Below, one piece after another: positions 50,058 to 58,606 of a DNA stretch of 64,000 nucleotides; the first letter of the stretch is position 1, and the number at the start of each line of letters is the position of its first letter. The notes under the pieces were generated by a model that was not told the DNA's origin, ran no database searches, and saw nothing but the letters and a program-made list of their open reading frames with translations. The stretch is taken from the NCBI RefSeq assembly GCF_017811175.1, contig NZ_JACWIJ010000002.1, positions 3,422,501-3,486,500 on the forward strand, written 5' to 3'. A program made the translations under genes and the position numbers. This stretch comes from Melaminivora jejuensis (GTDB lineage Bacteria > Pseudomonadota > Gammaproteobacteria > Burkholderiales > Burkholderiaceae_C).

Positions 50058-50545
50058 TTTACTTCCTGCCGTGGCAGCCCAGGGTTCTCGCGGGAGCCTT
50101 CGATCAGGCGGATGTGGCAGCTCCCATGCGTGGGCCCGTCATACCTCCAGAGCTTCGCGCCATACCTCCAGAGCTCGGGTCGAAACCTCCAGAGCTTGAC
50201 GCCATACCTCCAGAGCTTGGGGCGGGAGCTCTGGAGGTAGCGATTTATGTCAACTGGACAGATGTGCCTGCGGAACTGCAGCAGGAGTTGCTTGTGATGG
50301 CAGCACCCATTCGGGAGTCCAGGCGCACACAGCCCGCGGATTTGCAAGCAACGGTTCAGAACCTGTGTACAGGGCGCTATCTGGGCAGGCATGTGCTGGC
50401 TCGCCTTCTGGATCGCAACCCTGATGATCTGTTGCGCCGCACCTTGAACCCCATGGTGGCTTCAGGCGCCTTGCTGACGGCGTACGCCGCAAGCCGCGCC
50501 CCCCGGCAAGCCTATATGGCCGGGGACCGGGCGCCCCGACCGTGA
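50054..50545 (+). CDS. C-terminal part of the AlbA_2 accessory protein (or separate coupled gene)
   Basis: 163 residues from ATG 50054, which overlaps the previous stop (ATGA). The start 'MIYFLPWQPRVL' reads naturally as the continuation of a winged helix ending 'GRG-MIYFLP', supporting a frameshift rather than a new gene. Residues about 29-57 are a four-fold repeat of PPEL plus three residues, encoded by a 21-base tandem DNA repeat. The last 100 residues form a helical, HTH-like domain ('RRTQPADLQATVQNLCTGRY', 'LARLLDRNPDDLLRRTL'). Function is unknown. Confidence 0.6.
   Translation: MIYFLPWQPRVLAGAFDQADVAAPMRGPVIPPELRAIPPELGSKPPELDAIPPELGAGALEVAIYVNWTDVPAELQQELLVMAAPIRESRRTQPADLQATVQNLCTGRYLGRHVLARLLDRNPDDLLRRTLNPMVASGALLTAYAASRAPRQAYMAGDRAPRP
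50141..50242 (+). repeat. Four 21-base tandem repeats plus an inverted half-copy
   Basis: Units start atacctccagagctt at 50141, 50162, 50183 (aaacctcc...) and 50204. They are followed at 50225-50240 by ggagctctggaggtag, the reverse complement of the unit, so the last unit and the inverted copy can form a stem. The copies encode PPEL heptads in the accessory protein. Confidence 0.8.
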
Positions 50546-50618
50546 TATCTGCGAGTCCAGAGCCGGGTTTGTCCTTGATGGAAGTTAAAAATCCTTGTGT
50601 GACAGCAACTTGCTATCG

Positions 50619-50637
50619 GACATGCGGCATGCATGTC
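50619..50637. promoter_or_regulatory. Inverted repeat upstream of hsdM, possible operator
   Basis: gacatgc-ggcat-gcatgtc, 7-bp perfect arms with a 5-base spacer, 26 bases before the hsdM start. It lies in a 117-base intergenic gap within an otherwise overlapping locus, so hsdM may have its own regulated promoter. Confidence 0.5.
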
Positions 50638-50662
50638 TTTATGAAAATCGATTGACTTGTCC

Positions 50663-52141
50663 ATGAACACCTCCACCCTCGTCCAGAAAGTCTGGAATTT
50701 CTGCCACACCCTGCGCGACGACGGCGTGGGCTACGGCGACTATCTGGAGCAACTGACCTATCTGCTGTTCCTCAAGCTGGCGCACGAATATGCCCAGCCG
50801 CCCTACGAGCGCGACACGCGCATCCCCGCCGGCCATGACTGGGCCAGCCTGCGCGCCATGACCGGCGAGCCGCTGGAGCGGCAATACCTGGCCACGCTGC
50901 ACCGCCTGGGTGGCGAGCCGGGCATGTTGGGTGCCATCTTCTTCAAGGCGCAGAACAAGATCCAGGATCCGGCCAAGCTGAGCCGTCTGGTGCAGATGAT
51001 CGACGCCGAGGACTGGATCAGCCTGGACGCCGACACCAAGGGCGATCTGTACGAAGGGCTGCTGCAAAAGAACGCCGAGGACACCAAGAGCGGCGCGGGC
51101 CAGTACTTCACCCCGCGCGTGCTGATCGATGCCATGGTGGCCTGTGTGCGGCCCGAGCCGGGCAAGACCATTGCCGATCCGGCCTGCGGCACGGGTGGCT
51201 TCTTTCTGGGCGCCTACCACTGGCTGACGCGGCCGGGCACCACGCTGAACAAGGCGCAGAAAGCCTTTTTGCGCAACGCCACGTTCCAAGGCAACGAGAT
51301 CGTGCCGGGCACCCGCCGCCTGTGCCTGATGAACCTGTTCCTGCACAACATCGGCGAGCTGGACGGCGAGCCTGCGGTCGAGCGCTCGGATGCCCTCATT
51401 GCCGAGCCGCGCCAGCGCGTGGACTACGTGCTGGCCAACCCGCCATTCGGCAAGAAAAGCAGCATGACCATCACCAACGAGGAGGGCGAGGAAGACCGCG
51501 ACGCGCTGACCTACGAGCGCCAGGATTTCTGGGAAACCACCTCGAACAAGCAGCTGAACTTCCTGCAGCACATCGTGAGCATGCTCAAGGTGGACGGTCG
51601 CGCCGCTGTGGTGCTGCCCGACAACGTGCTGTTCGAGGGCGGCGCAGGCGAGCGCATCCGCCGCAAGCTGCTGGAAAACTGCGATGTACACACCATCCTG
51701 CGCCTGCCCACGGGTATCTTCTACGCCCAGGGCGTGAAGGCCAACGTGGTGTTTTTCGACAACGCGCCCAAGGATGGGCGGGTGCATACCCGGGGCGTGT
51801 GGTTCTACGACCTGCGTACCAACCAGCATTTCACGCTCAAGACGCGCCCGCTCAGATCAGCCGATTTGCAGGATTTCATCGCCTGCTACCAGCCGGACAA
51901 CCGCTACGCGCGGCAGGAAAGCGAGCGGTTGCGCTATTTCAGCTATGACGAGCTGATGGCCCGCGACAAGGCCAGCCTGGATATTTTCTGGCTCAAGGAC
52001 GAGAGCCTGGACAACCTGGACGATCTGCCGCCGCCGGACGTGCTGCAGCAGGAAATCATCGAACACCTGGAGGCCGCACTTGCAGCGTTCAGGGATGTGG
52101 CGTTGGAGCTGCCGCGCAGCCGCGTGGAGGGGCAGGCCTAA
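50663..52141 (+). CDS. hsdM: Type I restriction-modification methyltransferase subunit HsdM
   Basis: A 492-residue N6-adenine methylase. The N-terminal HsdM_N helical domain (about 1-130) is followed by the Rossmann methylase with AdoMet motif I 'IADPACGTGGFFLGAY' (about 169-184) and catalytic 'VLANPPFGKKS' (about 256-266). The segment 'GAGQYFTPRVLIDAMV' just before motif I is typical of type I enzymes. It is separated from hsdRS by the accessory gene. With HsdS it protects host DNA. ATG 50663 is preferred to TTG 50657. Confidence 0.94.
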   Translation: MNTSTLVQKVWNFCHTLRDDGVGYGDYLEQLTYLLFLKLAHEYAQPPYERDTRIPAGHDWASLRAMTGEPLERQYLATLHRLGGEPGMLGAIFFKAQNKIQDPAKLSRLVQMIDAEDWISLDADTKGDLYEGLLQKNAEDTKSGAGQYFTPRVLIDAMVACVRPEPGKTIADPACGTGGFFLGAYHWLTRPGTTLNKAQKAFLRNATFQGNEIVPGTRRLCLMNLFLHNIGELDGEPAVERSDALIAEPRQRVDYVLANPPFGKKSSMTITNEEGEEDRDALTYERQDFWETTSNKQLNFLQHIVSMLKVDGRAAVVLPDNVLFEGGAGERIRRKLLENCDVHTILRLPTGIFYAQGVKANVVFFDNAPKDGRVHTRGVWFYDLRTNQHFTLKTRPLRSADLQDFIACYQPDNRYARQESERLRYFSYDELMARDKASLDIFWLKDESLDNLDDLPPPDVLQQEIIEHLEAALAAFRDVALELPRSRVEGQA

Positions 52142-52198
52142 AATGCCCCTGTCGCGCACGCCCCGCCGTGCGCCTTTTCTTTTGCCTGCTCTCCCGCC

Positions 52199-53155
52199 AT
52201 GCTGACCTTCCAACAGATCATCCAGAAACTGCAGTCCTACTGGGCCACCCACGGCTGCGCCCTGCTGCAGCCCTATGACATGGAAGTGGGCGCCGGCACC
52301 TCGCACACCGCCACCTTCCTGCGCGCCATCGGCCCCGAGCCGTGGCGCGCCGCCTACGTCCAGCCCAGCCGCCGGCCCAAGGACGGGCGCTATGGCGACA
52401 ACCCCAATCGGCTGCAGCACTACTACCAGTACCAGGTCGTGCTCAAGCCCGCGCCGGCCAACATCCTGGAGCTGTACCTGGGCAGCCTGGAAGAACTCGG
52501 CTTCGACCTGAAGAAGAACGACATCCGCTTCGTCGAGGACGATTGGGAAAACCCCACGCTGGGCGCCTGGGGCCTGGGCTGGGAGGTGTGGCTCAACGGC
52601 ATGGAGGTCACGCAGTTCACCTACTTCCAGCAAGTCGGCGGCATCGACTGCAAGCCGGCCACGGGCGAGATCACCTACGGCCTGGAGCGCCTGGCCATGT
52701 ACCTGCAGGGCGTGGACAACGTCTACAACCTGGTCTGGACTGAGGCGCCCGACGGCACCCGGCTGACCTATGGCGACGTCTATCACCAAAACGAGGTCGA
52801 GCAGTCCAAATACAACTTCGAGCACTCGGACGCGGACTTCCTGTTCACCGCCTTTGCCGCGCACGAAAAGCAGGCCCAGCACCTGATCGCCGAGCAGCTG
52901 GCCCTGCCGGCCTACGAGCAGGTGCTCAAGGCCGCGCACACCTTCAACCTGCTGGACGCGCGCGGGGCGATTTCCGTGACCGAGCGTGCCGCCTACATCG
53001 GCCGCATCCGCAACCTGGCGCGTGCCGTGGCCCGGGCCTATCTGGACAGCCGCGCGCGCCTGGGTTTTCCGATGGCGCCGCGTGCGCACGCTGACGAGGT
53101 GCTGGCCGAGTTGGCGCGCGCCGAGCAGCAGCAACAACACAAAAAGGCCGCCTGA
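52199..53155 (+). CDS. glyQ: Glycyl-tRNA synthetase alpha subunit
   Basis: A 318-residue catalytic class II subunit of the bacterial alpha2beta2 glycyl-tRNA synthetase. '[21 protein letters not shown]' and '[20 protein letters not shown]' are quoted in part as signature motifs; '[10 protein letters not shown]' is motif 2. The Lys/Gln-rich tail from about 305 is variable. The beta subunit gene glyS follows after 187 bases of repeat-containing spacer. Confidence 0.96.
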   Translation: MLTFQQIIQKLQSYWATHGCALLQPYDMEVGAGTSHTATFLRAIGPEPWRAAYVQPSRRPKDGRYGDNPNRLQHYYQYQVVLKPAPANILELYLGSLEELGFDLKKNDIRFVEDDWENPTLGAWGLGWEVWLNGMEVTQFTYFQQVGGIDCKPATGEITYGLERLAMYLQGVDNVYNLVWTEAPDGTRLTYGDVYHQNEVEQSKYNFEHSDADFLFTAFAAHEKQAQHLIAEQLALPAYEQVLKAAHTFNLLDARGAISVTERAAYIGRIRNLARAVARAYLDSRARLGFPMAPRAHADEVLAELARAEQQQQHKKAA

Positions 53156-53161
53156 CCCCCT

Positions 53162-53330
53162 TTCTGCTCCCTCCCCCTTGCAGGAGGGCTGGGGCGGGGG
53201 CCAGCGCGGCCAGCCACGCAATGCCGTGCGCCAGAGCCAGCCAGCCCCATCCCCACCTTCCCCCAGCGGGGCAAGAGCAAGAACAGCAAAATCGGCCTCC
53301 AGCCCTTGCCAGTCAAGCGCCAGCAGCTAT
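53162..53330. repeat. Repeats in the glyQ-glyS spacer (family B unit and family A copy 5)
   Basis: Near 53168, ctccctcccccttgcaggag with following G-run folds as a hairpin and matches the family B unit in the E2 gene. At 53293-53329 a family A copy in reverse orientation reads ggcctccagcccttgcca then gtcaagcgccagcagctat. It ends 13 bases before the glyS start. Confidence 0.7.
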
Positions 53331-53342
53331 CAAATCTGAATC

Positions 53343-55514
53343 ATGACCACTGCCAACCTGCTCGTTGAACTGTTCGTCGAAGAACTCCCGCCGAAGGCGT
53401 TGCAAAAGCTGGGCGATGTCTTTGCCGGCGTGCTGCACAGCCAGTTGGCCGCCCAGGGTCTGGCCGCGTCCGACGCCCAGGTGACGGCCTATGCCTCGCC
53501 GCGCCGCCTGGCCGCGCACATCACCGGCGTGCTGGCCGCCGCGCCCGACCGCGCCGTGCAGCACAAGCTCATGCCCGTGGCCGTCGGCCTCAAGGACGGC
53601 CAGCCCACGCCGGCGCTGCTCAAGAAACTCGCCGTCCTGGGCGCCGGCCCCGAGGCCGTGGCCGGCCTGCAGCGCCTGGCCGACGGCAAGGCCGAGGTGC
53701 TGTACCTCCAGAGCACGGCGCGCGGCAGCGCGCTGGCGGCGGGCCTGCAAAAGGCGCTCGACGAGGCCATCGCCCGGCTGCCCATCCCCAAGGTCATGCG
53801 CTACCAGCTGGCCGACGGCTGGAGCAGCGTGAACTTCGTGCGCCCGGCGCATGGCCTGGTGGCGCTGCATGGCAGCGATGTGGTGGGCGATGTGCAGGCG
53901 CTGGGCCTGACAGCCGGGCGCGCAACGCACGGCCACCGCTTCGAGGCCCGCACCGAGCCGGTGCTGCTGCAAAGCGCCGATACCTACGCCCAGCAGCTGC
54001 AGGATGAAGGCGCGGTGATTGCCAGCTTTGCCGAGCGCCGCGCCGAGATCGCGCGCCAGTTGGCGGCAGCGGCGGCGCAGCTCGGCGGCGGCGTGCAGCC
54101 CATCGAGGACGAGGCGCTGCTCGACGAGGTCACCGCCCTGGTCGAGCGCCCGAATGTGCTGGTGTGCGCGTTCGAGGAAGAATTTCTCGCCGTGCCGCAG
54201 GAGTGCCTGATCCTGACCATGAAGGCCAACCAGAAATACTTCCCGCTGCTGGACGCCGAGGGCCGGCTGACGCATCGCTTCCTGATCGTCAGCAACATCT
54301 CGCCGCAAGACCCCAGCGCCGTGGTCGAGGGCAATGAGCGCGTGGTGCGCCCGCGCCTGGCGGACGCCAAGTTCTTCTTCGACCAGGATCGCAAGAAAAC
54401 CCTGGTCTCGCGCGTGCCGCTCTTGGACAAGGTGGTCTATCACAACCAGCTGGGCACTCAAGGGCAGCGCACCGAGCGCGTGCGTGCCATTGCCCGGGCC
54501 ATCGGCACGCAGCTGTTCGAGGCGCTGGCCGAGCGCCACGACATCGACGGCACGCAGGACGCTGAGGTGGTGCAGGACTACTTGATGACCTGCGTGGACA
54601 ACGCCGCGCTGCTGGCCAAGACCGACCTGGTCACCGACATGGTGGGCGAATTCCCCGAGCTGCAGGGTGTGATGGGCGCCTACTACGCCGTCAACGACGG
54701 CCTGCCCGACGACGTGGCCTTTGCCATCGAGGATCACTACAGGCCGCGCTTTGCCGGCGATGCGCTGCCGCGCCACAACGTCGGCCTGGTGGTGGCGCTG
54801 GCCGACAAGCTGGAGACGTTGGTCGGCATGTTCGGCATCGGCAACCTGCCCACGGGCGACCGCGACCCGTTTGCGCTGCGCCGCCACGCCCTGGGCGTGA
54901 TCCGCATGTTGATCGAAAAGGACATGCCCCTGGCCCTGCCGGCGCTGCTGGACGCCGGCGCCCAGGCCTTTGGCGCACTCATCGACGCCCAGGCCGTGGC
55001 GCCGCTGGCCGACTTTATCTACGAGCGCCTGGCCGGCAGTCTGCGCGAGCAGGGCTACAGCGCCCAGGAGGTCGAGGCCGTCATCGCCCTGCGCCCGGCG
55101 CGCCTGGCGCTGGTGCCGCAGCAGCTCGACGCCGTGCGCGCCTTTGCCGCGCTGGAGCAGGCGCCGGCCTTGGCTGCGGCCAACAAGCGCGTGGGCAACA
55201 TCCTGAAAAAGGCCGAGGCCGAAGGCCCGGTCGATCCGCACGTCAACGAGGAATTGCTGCGCGAGCCGGCGGAAAAAGACCTGTACGCCGCCCTCACGCG
55301 CTTCGTGCCCGAGGCGGACGCGCAGTTCGAGCGCGGCGACTACACCGCCAGCCTGCAGACCCTGGCCGTGCTGCGCGCGCCGGTCGATGCCTTCTTCGAC
55401 GACGTCATGGTCAACACCGACGAGCTGGCGCTGCGTCTCAATCGCCAGGGCCTGCTCAAGCGCCTGCACCAGGCCATGAACCGGGTGGCCGACCTGTCGC
55501 GTCTGGCAGTGTGA
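53343..55514 (+). CDS. glyS: Glycyl-tRNA synthetase beta subunit
   Basis: A 723-residue tRNA-binding subunit of the tetrameric glycyl-tRNA synthetase. It begins with the typical 'LLVELFVEELPPKALQKLG' and has 'ANQKYFPLLDAEGRLTHRFL' and 'VEGNERVVRPRLADAKFFF' (quoted in part), an HD-like region, and a C-terminal anticodon-binding domain (about 580-700). No break is seen. Its stop overlaps the next start (GTGA), so the downstream membrane-protein gene is probably coupled. Confidence 0.96.
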   Translation: MTTANLLVELFVEELPPKALQKLGDVFAGVLHSQLAAQGLAASDAQVTAYASPRRLAAHITGVLAAAPDRAVQHKLMPVAVGLKDGQPTPALLKKLAVLGAGPEAVAGLQRLADGKAEVLYLQSTARGSALAAGLQKALDEAIARLPIPKVMRYQLADGWSSVNFVRPAHGLVALHGSDVVGDVQALGLTAGRATHGHRFEARTEPVLLQSADTYAQQLQDEGAVIASFAERRAEIARQLAAAAAQLGGGVQPIEDEALLDEVTALVERPNVLVCAFEEEFLAVPQECLILTMKANQKYFPLLDAEGRLTHRFLIVSNISPQDPSAVVEGNERVVRPRLADAKFFFDQDRKKTLVSRVPLLDKVVYHNQLGTQGQRTERVRAIARAIGTQLFEALAERHDIDGTQDAEVVQDYLMTCVDNAALLAKTDLVTDMVGEFPELQGVMGAYYAVNDGLPDDVAFAIEDHYRPRFAGDALPRHNVGLVVALADKLETLVGMFGIGNLPTGDRDPFALRRHALGVIRMLIEKDMPLALPALLDAGAQAFGALIDAQAVAPLADFIYERLAGSLREQGYSAQEVEAVIALRPARLALVPQQLDAVRAFAALEQAPALAAANKRVGNILKKAEAEGPVDPHVNEELLREPAEKDLYAALTRFVPEADAQFERGDYTASLQTLAVLRAPVDAFFDDVMVNTDELALRLNRQGLLKRLHQAMNRVADLSRLAV

Positions 55515-56176
55515 GCCCCGACCCCGGCTCCGGCACCAGCTCCAGCAGCACCGGCCCGGGAGCGCCTGCGCCCGGTACCGGCCTGGGCGTGTGGCTGGGC
55601 TTTGCGCCGCTGGCCGCCGTAGTCGGGCTGCGCTGGGTCTTGCAGTGGCTCGATGACCGAACGGATGCCGCGCCCGCCTGGCCGCTGGCGCCCTTCGTTG
55701 GCACGCAAGACCCGCTGGGCTGGCTGCCCGCTGCCGGCTGGACGTTGGGCGCACTGGCCCTGCTGATCCTGGCCGCCTGGTGGCTGCGCCGGCGCCACGG
55801 CGCGCGCGTGCTGTGGCGCTGGCTGGCCGGGCTGTGGCTGGCCGTGGCGCTGGCGGCCTGCGCCGGACAGTTGCTGCACTTCCTGAATCTGCGCGGCCTG
55901 CAGGCCCAGCCCCAGGCGCTGGCCGCGCAGGTGCTGGGCAGCCGCGCCGTGCCGCCCTCGGCGCGCGGCCCCGGCGGCACGCTGCTGGTGCTGCAACTGC
56001 CCGGCGAGGCGCCGCAGCAGGCCCTGGTCGGCCATCCCGGCGCCGCCGCCCTGACGGCCGGCCAGCCGCTGGCGCTGCACTGGGCGCGCGGGCGCTGGTG
56101 GGGGCGCTACGTCACCGGCTGGCCGGATGCCGGGCCTGCCGCTTCTGCCACCTCCCCCGATAATCCGCGCCCATGA
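55511..56176 (+). CDS. Hypothetical membrane protein between glyS and gmhB
   Basis: 221 residues from GTG 55511. A Ser/Pro/Gly-rich N-terminus of about 25 residues is followed by TM segments about 27-45, 75-92 and 97-118, then a mostly beta C-terminal region (about 145-205; 'GGTLLVLQLPGEAPQQALVG', 'PLALHWARGRWWGRYV'). I do not recognise the family. Four-base overlaps with both neighbours show it is part of the glyS-gmhB transcription unit. Confidence 0.7.
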   Translation: MSPDPGSGTSSSSTGPGAPAPGTGLGVWLGFAPLAAVVGLRWVLQWLDDRTDAAPAWPLAPFVGTQDPLGWLPAAGWTLGALALLILAAWWLRRRHGARVLWRWLAGLWLAVALAACAGQLLHFLNLRGLQAQPQALAAQVLGSRAVPPSARGPGGTLLVLQLPGEAPQQALVGHPGAAALTAGQPLALHWARGRWWGRYVTGWPDAGPAASATSPDNPRP

Positions 56177-56760
56177 AACTTGCCATCCTGGATCGCGACG
56201 GCCTGCTCAACGCCCCGGGCGAGGGCTTCATCGCCTCGCCCGCCGACTGGCAGCCCCTGCCGGGGGCGCTGGAGGCGGTGGCGCAGCTCAACCAGGCCGG
56301 CTGGCAGGTGGTGCTGGCGACCAACCAGCCGGGGTTGGGCGGCGGCCTGTTCGACGCCCAGACCCTGGTGGCCATCCACGCGCGGATGTACCGCGAGCTG
56401 GCCGCCTTGGGCGGGCGCATCGACGCCGTGTTCTATTGCCCGCACGCCGAGGGCGAGGACTGCGCCTGCCGCAAGCCTGCGCCCGGCCTGCTGCTGCAGA
56501 TCCGCGAGCGCTACGGCATCGAGGGCAGCGCCATCGCCGTCATCGGCTGCTGCCGCGCGCACCTGCAGGCCGGCGCGGCGCTGGCCGGCGCCCAGTTGCA
56601 CCTGGTCTGCGCTGCCGCTGGCGCCCAAGCTGCCACCCAGCCGCTACCGCCCGACTGGCCTGCCGGGGTGCGCGTACATGCCAGCCTGGCCGCCGCCGTC
56701 CAGCACCTGACGCAGCCGGCGCCGCCGCCCGAGGGGCGGGCAGTGCAGGCGGCTGCCTGA
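56173..56760 (+). CDS. gmhB: D-glycero-beta-D-manno-heptose 1,7-bisphosphate 7-phosphatase-like HAD protein, motif IV altered
   Basis: A 195-residue HAD phosphatase of the LPS heptose pathway. The nucleophile motif 'LAILDRDGLLN' (Asp8, Asp10), motif II 'LATNQPGLGGG', and the zinc-binding 'CPHAEGEDCACRKPAPG' (about 95-111) with motif III Lys are intact. Motif IV, usually V-G-D-S-x-x-D, reads 'AVIGCCRAHLQAG' (about 121-133), so both magnesium-coordinating Asp positions are Cys and His. Activity may be reduced or the protein repurposed. The C-terminal tail is Ala/Pro-rich. It is followed by a family A repeat and plsC. Confidence 0.85.
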   Translation: MKLAILDRDGLLNAPGEGFIASPADWQPLPGALEAVAQLNQAGWQVVLATNQPGLGGGLFDAQTLVAIHARMYRELAALGGRIDAVFYCPHAEGEDCACRKPAPGLLLQIRERYGIEGSAIAVIGCCRAHLQAGAALAGAQLHLVCAAAGAQAATQPLPPDWPAGVRVHASLAAAVQHLTQPAPPPEGRAVQAAA

Positions 56761-56774
56761 TGCTGATGGCCTTA

Positions 56775-56825
56775 TGAAATTGATAGCTGCTACCGCTTGT
56801 CCCATAACGGTTTGCGGCTGAAAAC
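56775..56825 (+). repeat. Dispersed palindromic repeat, family A, copy 6
   Basis: The core 56783-56818 reads atagctgctaccgcttgtcc then cataacggtttgcggc. It is intergenic between gmhB and plsC and is more diverged than copies 1 and 2. Confidence 0.65.
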
Positions 56826-56845
56826 ACTCCAAATTCCTGTCGCTC

Positions 56846-57601
56846 ATGGCTCTGCTTCGTTCCATCCTGCATCTGCTGGTCATGATCGTGACCGTCATCC
56901 CCTACACCCTGGGCGTGCTGCTGGCCAAGTGGGCGACGGGCCGCTCCAGCGCCGCCTACCGCGTGGCGCGTGCCTGGCTGGCGCTGACCGTCGATGCCGC
57001 GCGCTGGCTGCTGGGCATCCGCCCGCAGATCCACGGCCTGGAGAATTTGCCCGTGCAAGACCCCGGCGGCGCCGTGCTGCTGGTCAAGCACCAGTCGGCC
57101 TACGAGACCTTTTTGATGCCGGCCATCGTGCCGCGCCCGCTGGCCTACGTGTTCAAGAAGGAGTTGCTGCGCGTGCCCTTCTTCGGCTGGTCGATCGGCA
57201 GCCTGGACATGATCCACATCGACCGCGACAAGCCCGCGCGCGCCTTTGCCCGCGTGCTGCAGCAGGGGCGCAAGCTGCTGGCCCAGGGCACCTGGGTCAT
57301 CATGTTCCCCGAGGGCACGCGCATCCCGCGCGGGCAGCGGGGCGAGTACAAGAGCAGCGGCACGCGCCTGGCCATCGACGCCGGCGTGCCGGTGGTGCCG
57401 GTGGCCGTCGCCTCGGCGGCGGTCTGGCCGCCCAAGGCCTTCGTCAAGCGCCCGGGCGTGGTGCATGTCTCCATCGGTGCGCCCATCCCGACGGCGGGGC
57501 GCAAGCACGACGAGCTGATGCGCCAGGTCGAGGACTGGATCGAGGCCGAGATGCGCCGCCTCGATCCGCAGGCCTATGCCGGGGAGGCTGACCGCGCATG
57601 A
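56846..57601 (+). CDS. plsC: 1-acyl-sn-glycerol-3-phosphate acyltransferase
   Basis: A 251-residue inner-membrane enzyme making phosphatidic acid from lysophosphatidic acid. An N-terminal TM (about 5-27) precedes acyltransferase motif I 'LLVKHQSAYETFLMP' (H-x4-E form), motif II 'IHIDRDKPARAFARV', motif III 'VIMFPEGTRIPRGQRG' and motif IV 'VPVVPVAVAS'. Length is normal. It overlaps the metallopeptidase gene by four bases, matching the plsC-ygjP order common in Comamonadaceae. Confidence 0.94.
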   Translation: MALLRSILHLLVMIVTVIPYTLGVLLAKWATGRSSAAYRVARAWLALTVDAARWLLGIRPQIHGLENLPVQDPGGAVLLVKHQSAYETFLMPAIVPRPLAYVFKKELLRVPFFGWSIGSLDMIHIDRDKPARAFARVLQQGRKLLAQGTWVIMFPEGTRIPRGQRGEYKSSGTRLAIDAGVPVVPVAVASAAVWPPKAFVKRPGVVHVSIGAPIPTAGRKHDELMRQVEDWIEAEMRRLDPQAYAGEADRA

Positions 57602-58542
57602 GCGGGACGCAGCAGGGCGGGACGCAGCAGGGGCAGCAATTGTCCCTGTGGGCGGCTGCGCCCCTGCCTGCGGATTCTGTGCCAAATCGGCCTGAAAGCG
57701 GCTCCCAGCAAGCGATGGACGCTATCAAAAAAGAAATTCAGGCATCCCCAGGACAAACGCCAGCAGTACCCGCATCGCCCCTGGCCATGCCGCCGGCCAA
57801 CGTGCTGCGCCACCCGCAGGCCAACCGCCAGATCGCCCTGGAGGGCGCGCAAGTGGCCTATGTGCTGCGCCGCGCGCGCCGGCGCAGCATCGGCTTTCGC
57901 GTCGATGAGGATGGGTTGGCGGTGCGCGCGCCCCACGCGGCCAGCCTTGCAGCCATCGAAGGCGCCCTGCAGGCCAAGGCCGGCTGGATTGTGCGCAAGC
58001 TGGCCGAGCAGCAGGCCTGGGCGCAGCGCCAGCACAGCACGCGCATCGCCTGGGGCGACGGCGCGGTGCTGCCCTACCTGGGCGCGCCGCTGGCCGTGCG
58101 CTTCGATCCGGAGCACCACCTGGCCACAGGGGGCGCACCGCTGCTGGTGGCTGGCGTGCTGCATGTGCCGCTGGCGCGCAGCGCCCAGGCCGGCCAGGTG
58201 CGCGATGCCGTGCAGGCCTGGCTGCTGCGTCAGGCGCACGCGCATTTCACGCAGCGCCTGGATCATTTCGCGCCCCGGCTGCAGGTGCGTTGGACGCGGC
58301 TGGCGCTGTCGGGCGCGCGCTCGCGCTGGGGCAGTGCGCGCGCCGATGGCTCCATCCGGCTGAACTGGCGGCTGATGCATTTCTCCCCCGAGGTCATCGA
58401 CTACGTGGTGGTGCATGAGCTGGCGCACCTGCGCGTCATGGATCACAGCCCGCGTTTTTGGAGCACGGTCGAGGCCGCCCTGCCCGATTGGCCGCAGCTG
58501 CGCCGACGCCTGCGCGACGAACCCACACCGCCGTGGACGTGA
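57598..58542 (+). CDS. YgjP/SprT-like zinc metallopeptidase (DUF45)
   Basis: 314 residues. The C-terminal YgjP-type domain holds the zinc motif 'HELAHLRVMDHSPRFW' (H-E-x-x-H plus a downstream His, about 279-294), preceded by 'SRWGSARADGSIRLNWRLMH'. The first 75 residues are a poorly conserved Gln/Pro/Ala-rich extension, part of it (about 31-43) encoded by a family A repeat. The physiological substrate is unknown. ATG 57598 overlaps the plsC stop. Confidence 0.88.
   Translation: MSGTQQGGTQQGQQLSLWAAAPLPADSVPNRPESGSQQAMDAIKKEIQASPGQTPAVPASPLAMPPANVLRHPQANRQIALEGAQVAYVLRRARRRSIGFRVDEDGLAVRAPHAASLAAIEGALQAKAGWIVRKLAEQQAWAQRQHSTRIAWGDGAVLPYLGAPLAVRFDPEHHLATGGAPLLVAGVLHVPLARSAQAGQVRDAVQAWLLRQAHAHFTQRLDHFAPRLQVRWTRLALSGARSRWGSARADGSIRLNWRLMHFSPEVIDYVVVHELAHLRVMDHSPRFWSTVEAALPDWPQLRRRLRDEPTPPWT
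57684..57734 (-). repeat. Dispersed palindromic repeat, family A, copy 7 (inside ygjP-like gene)
   Basis: The core 57689-57726, complementary strand, reads gatagcgtccatcgcttgct then gggagccgctttcaggcc. It is in frame within the variable N-terminal extension and translated as RPESGSQQAMDAIKK. Confidence 0.6.
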
Positions 58543-58606
58543 GCTGAGCGGCCACGGACGGAGACAGTGCAGCACAGCCCACAGACGAGACACCAGGAGA
58601 GCCGCC

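Noticed and set aside
50141..50242. Tandem repeats considered as a CRISPR array
   Set aside because: Units are directly adjacent 21-mers without unique spacers, in frame in a coding region, and no cas genes are present.
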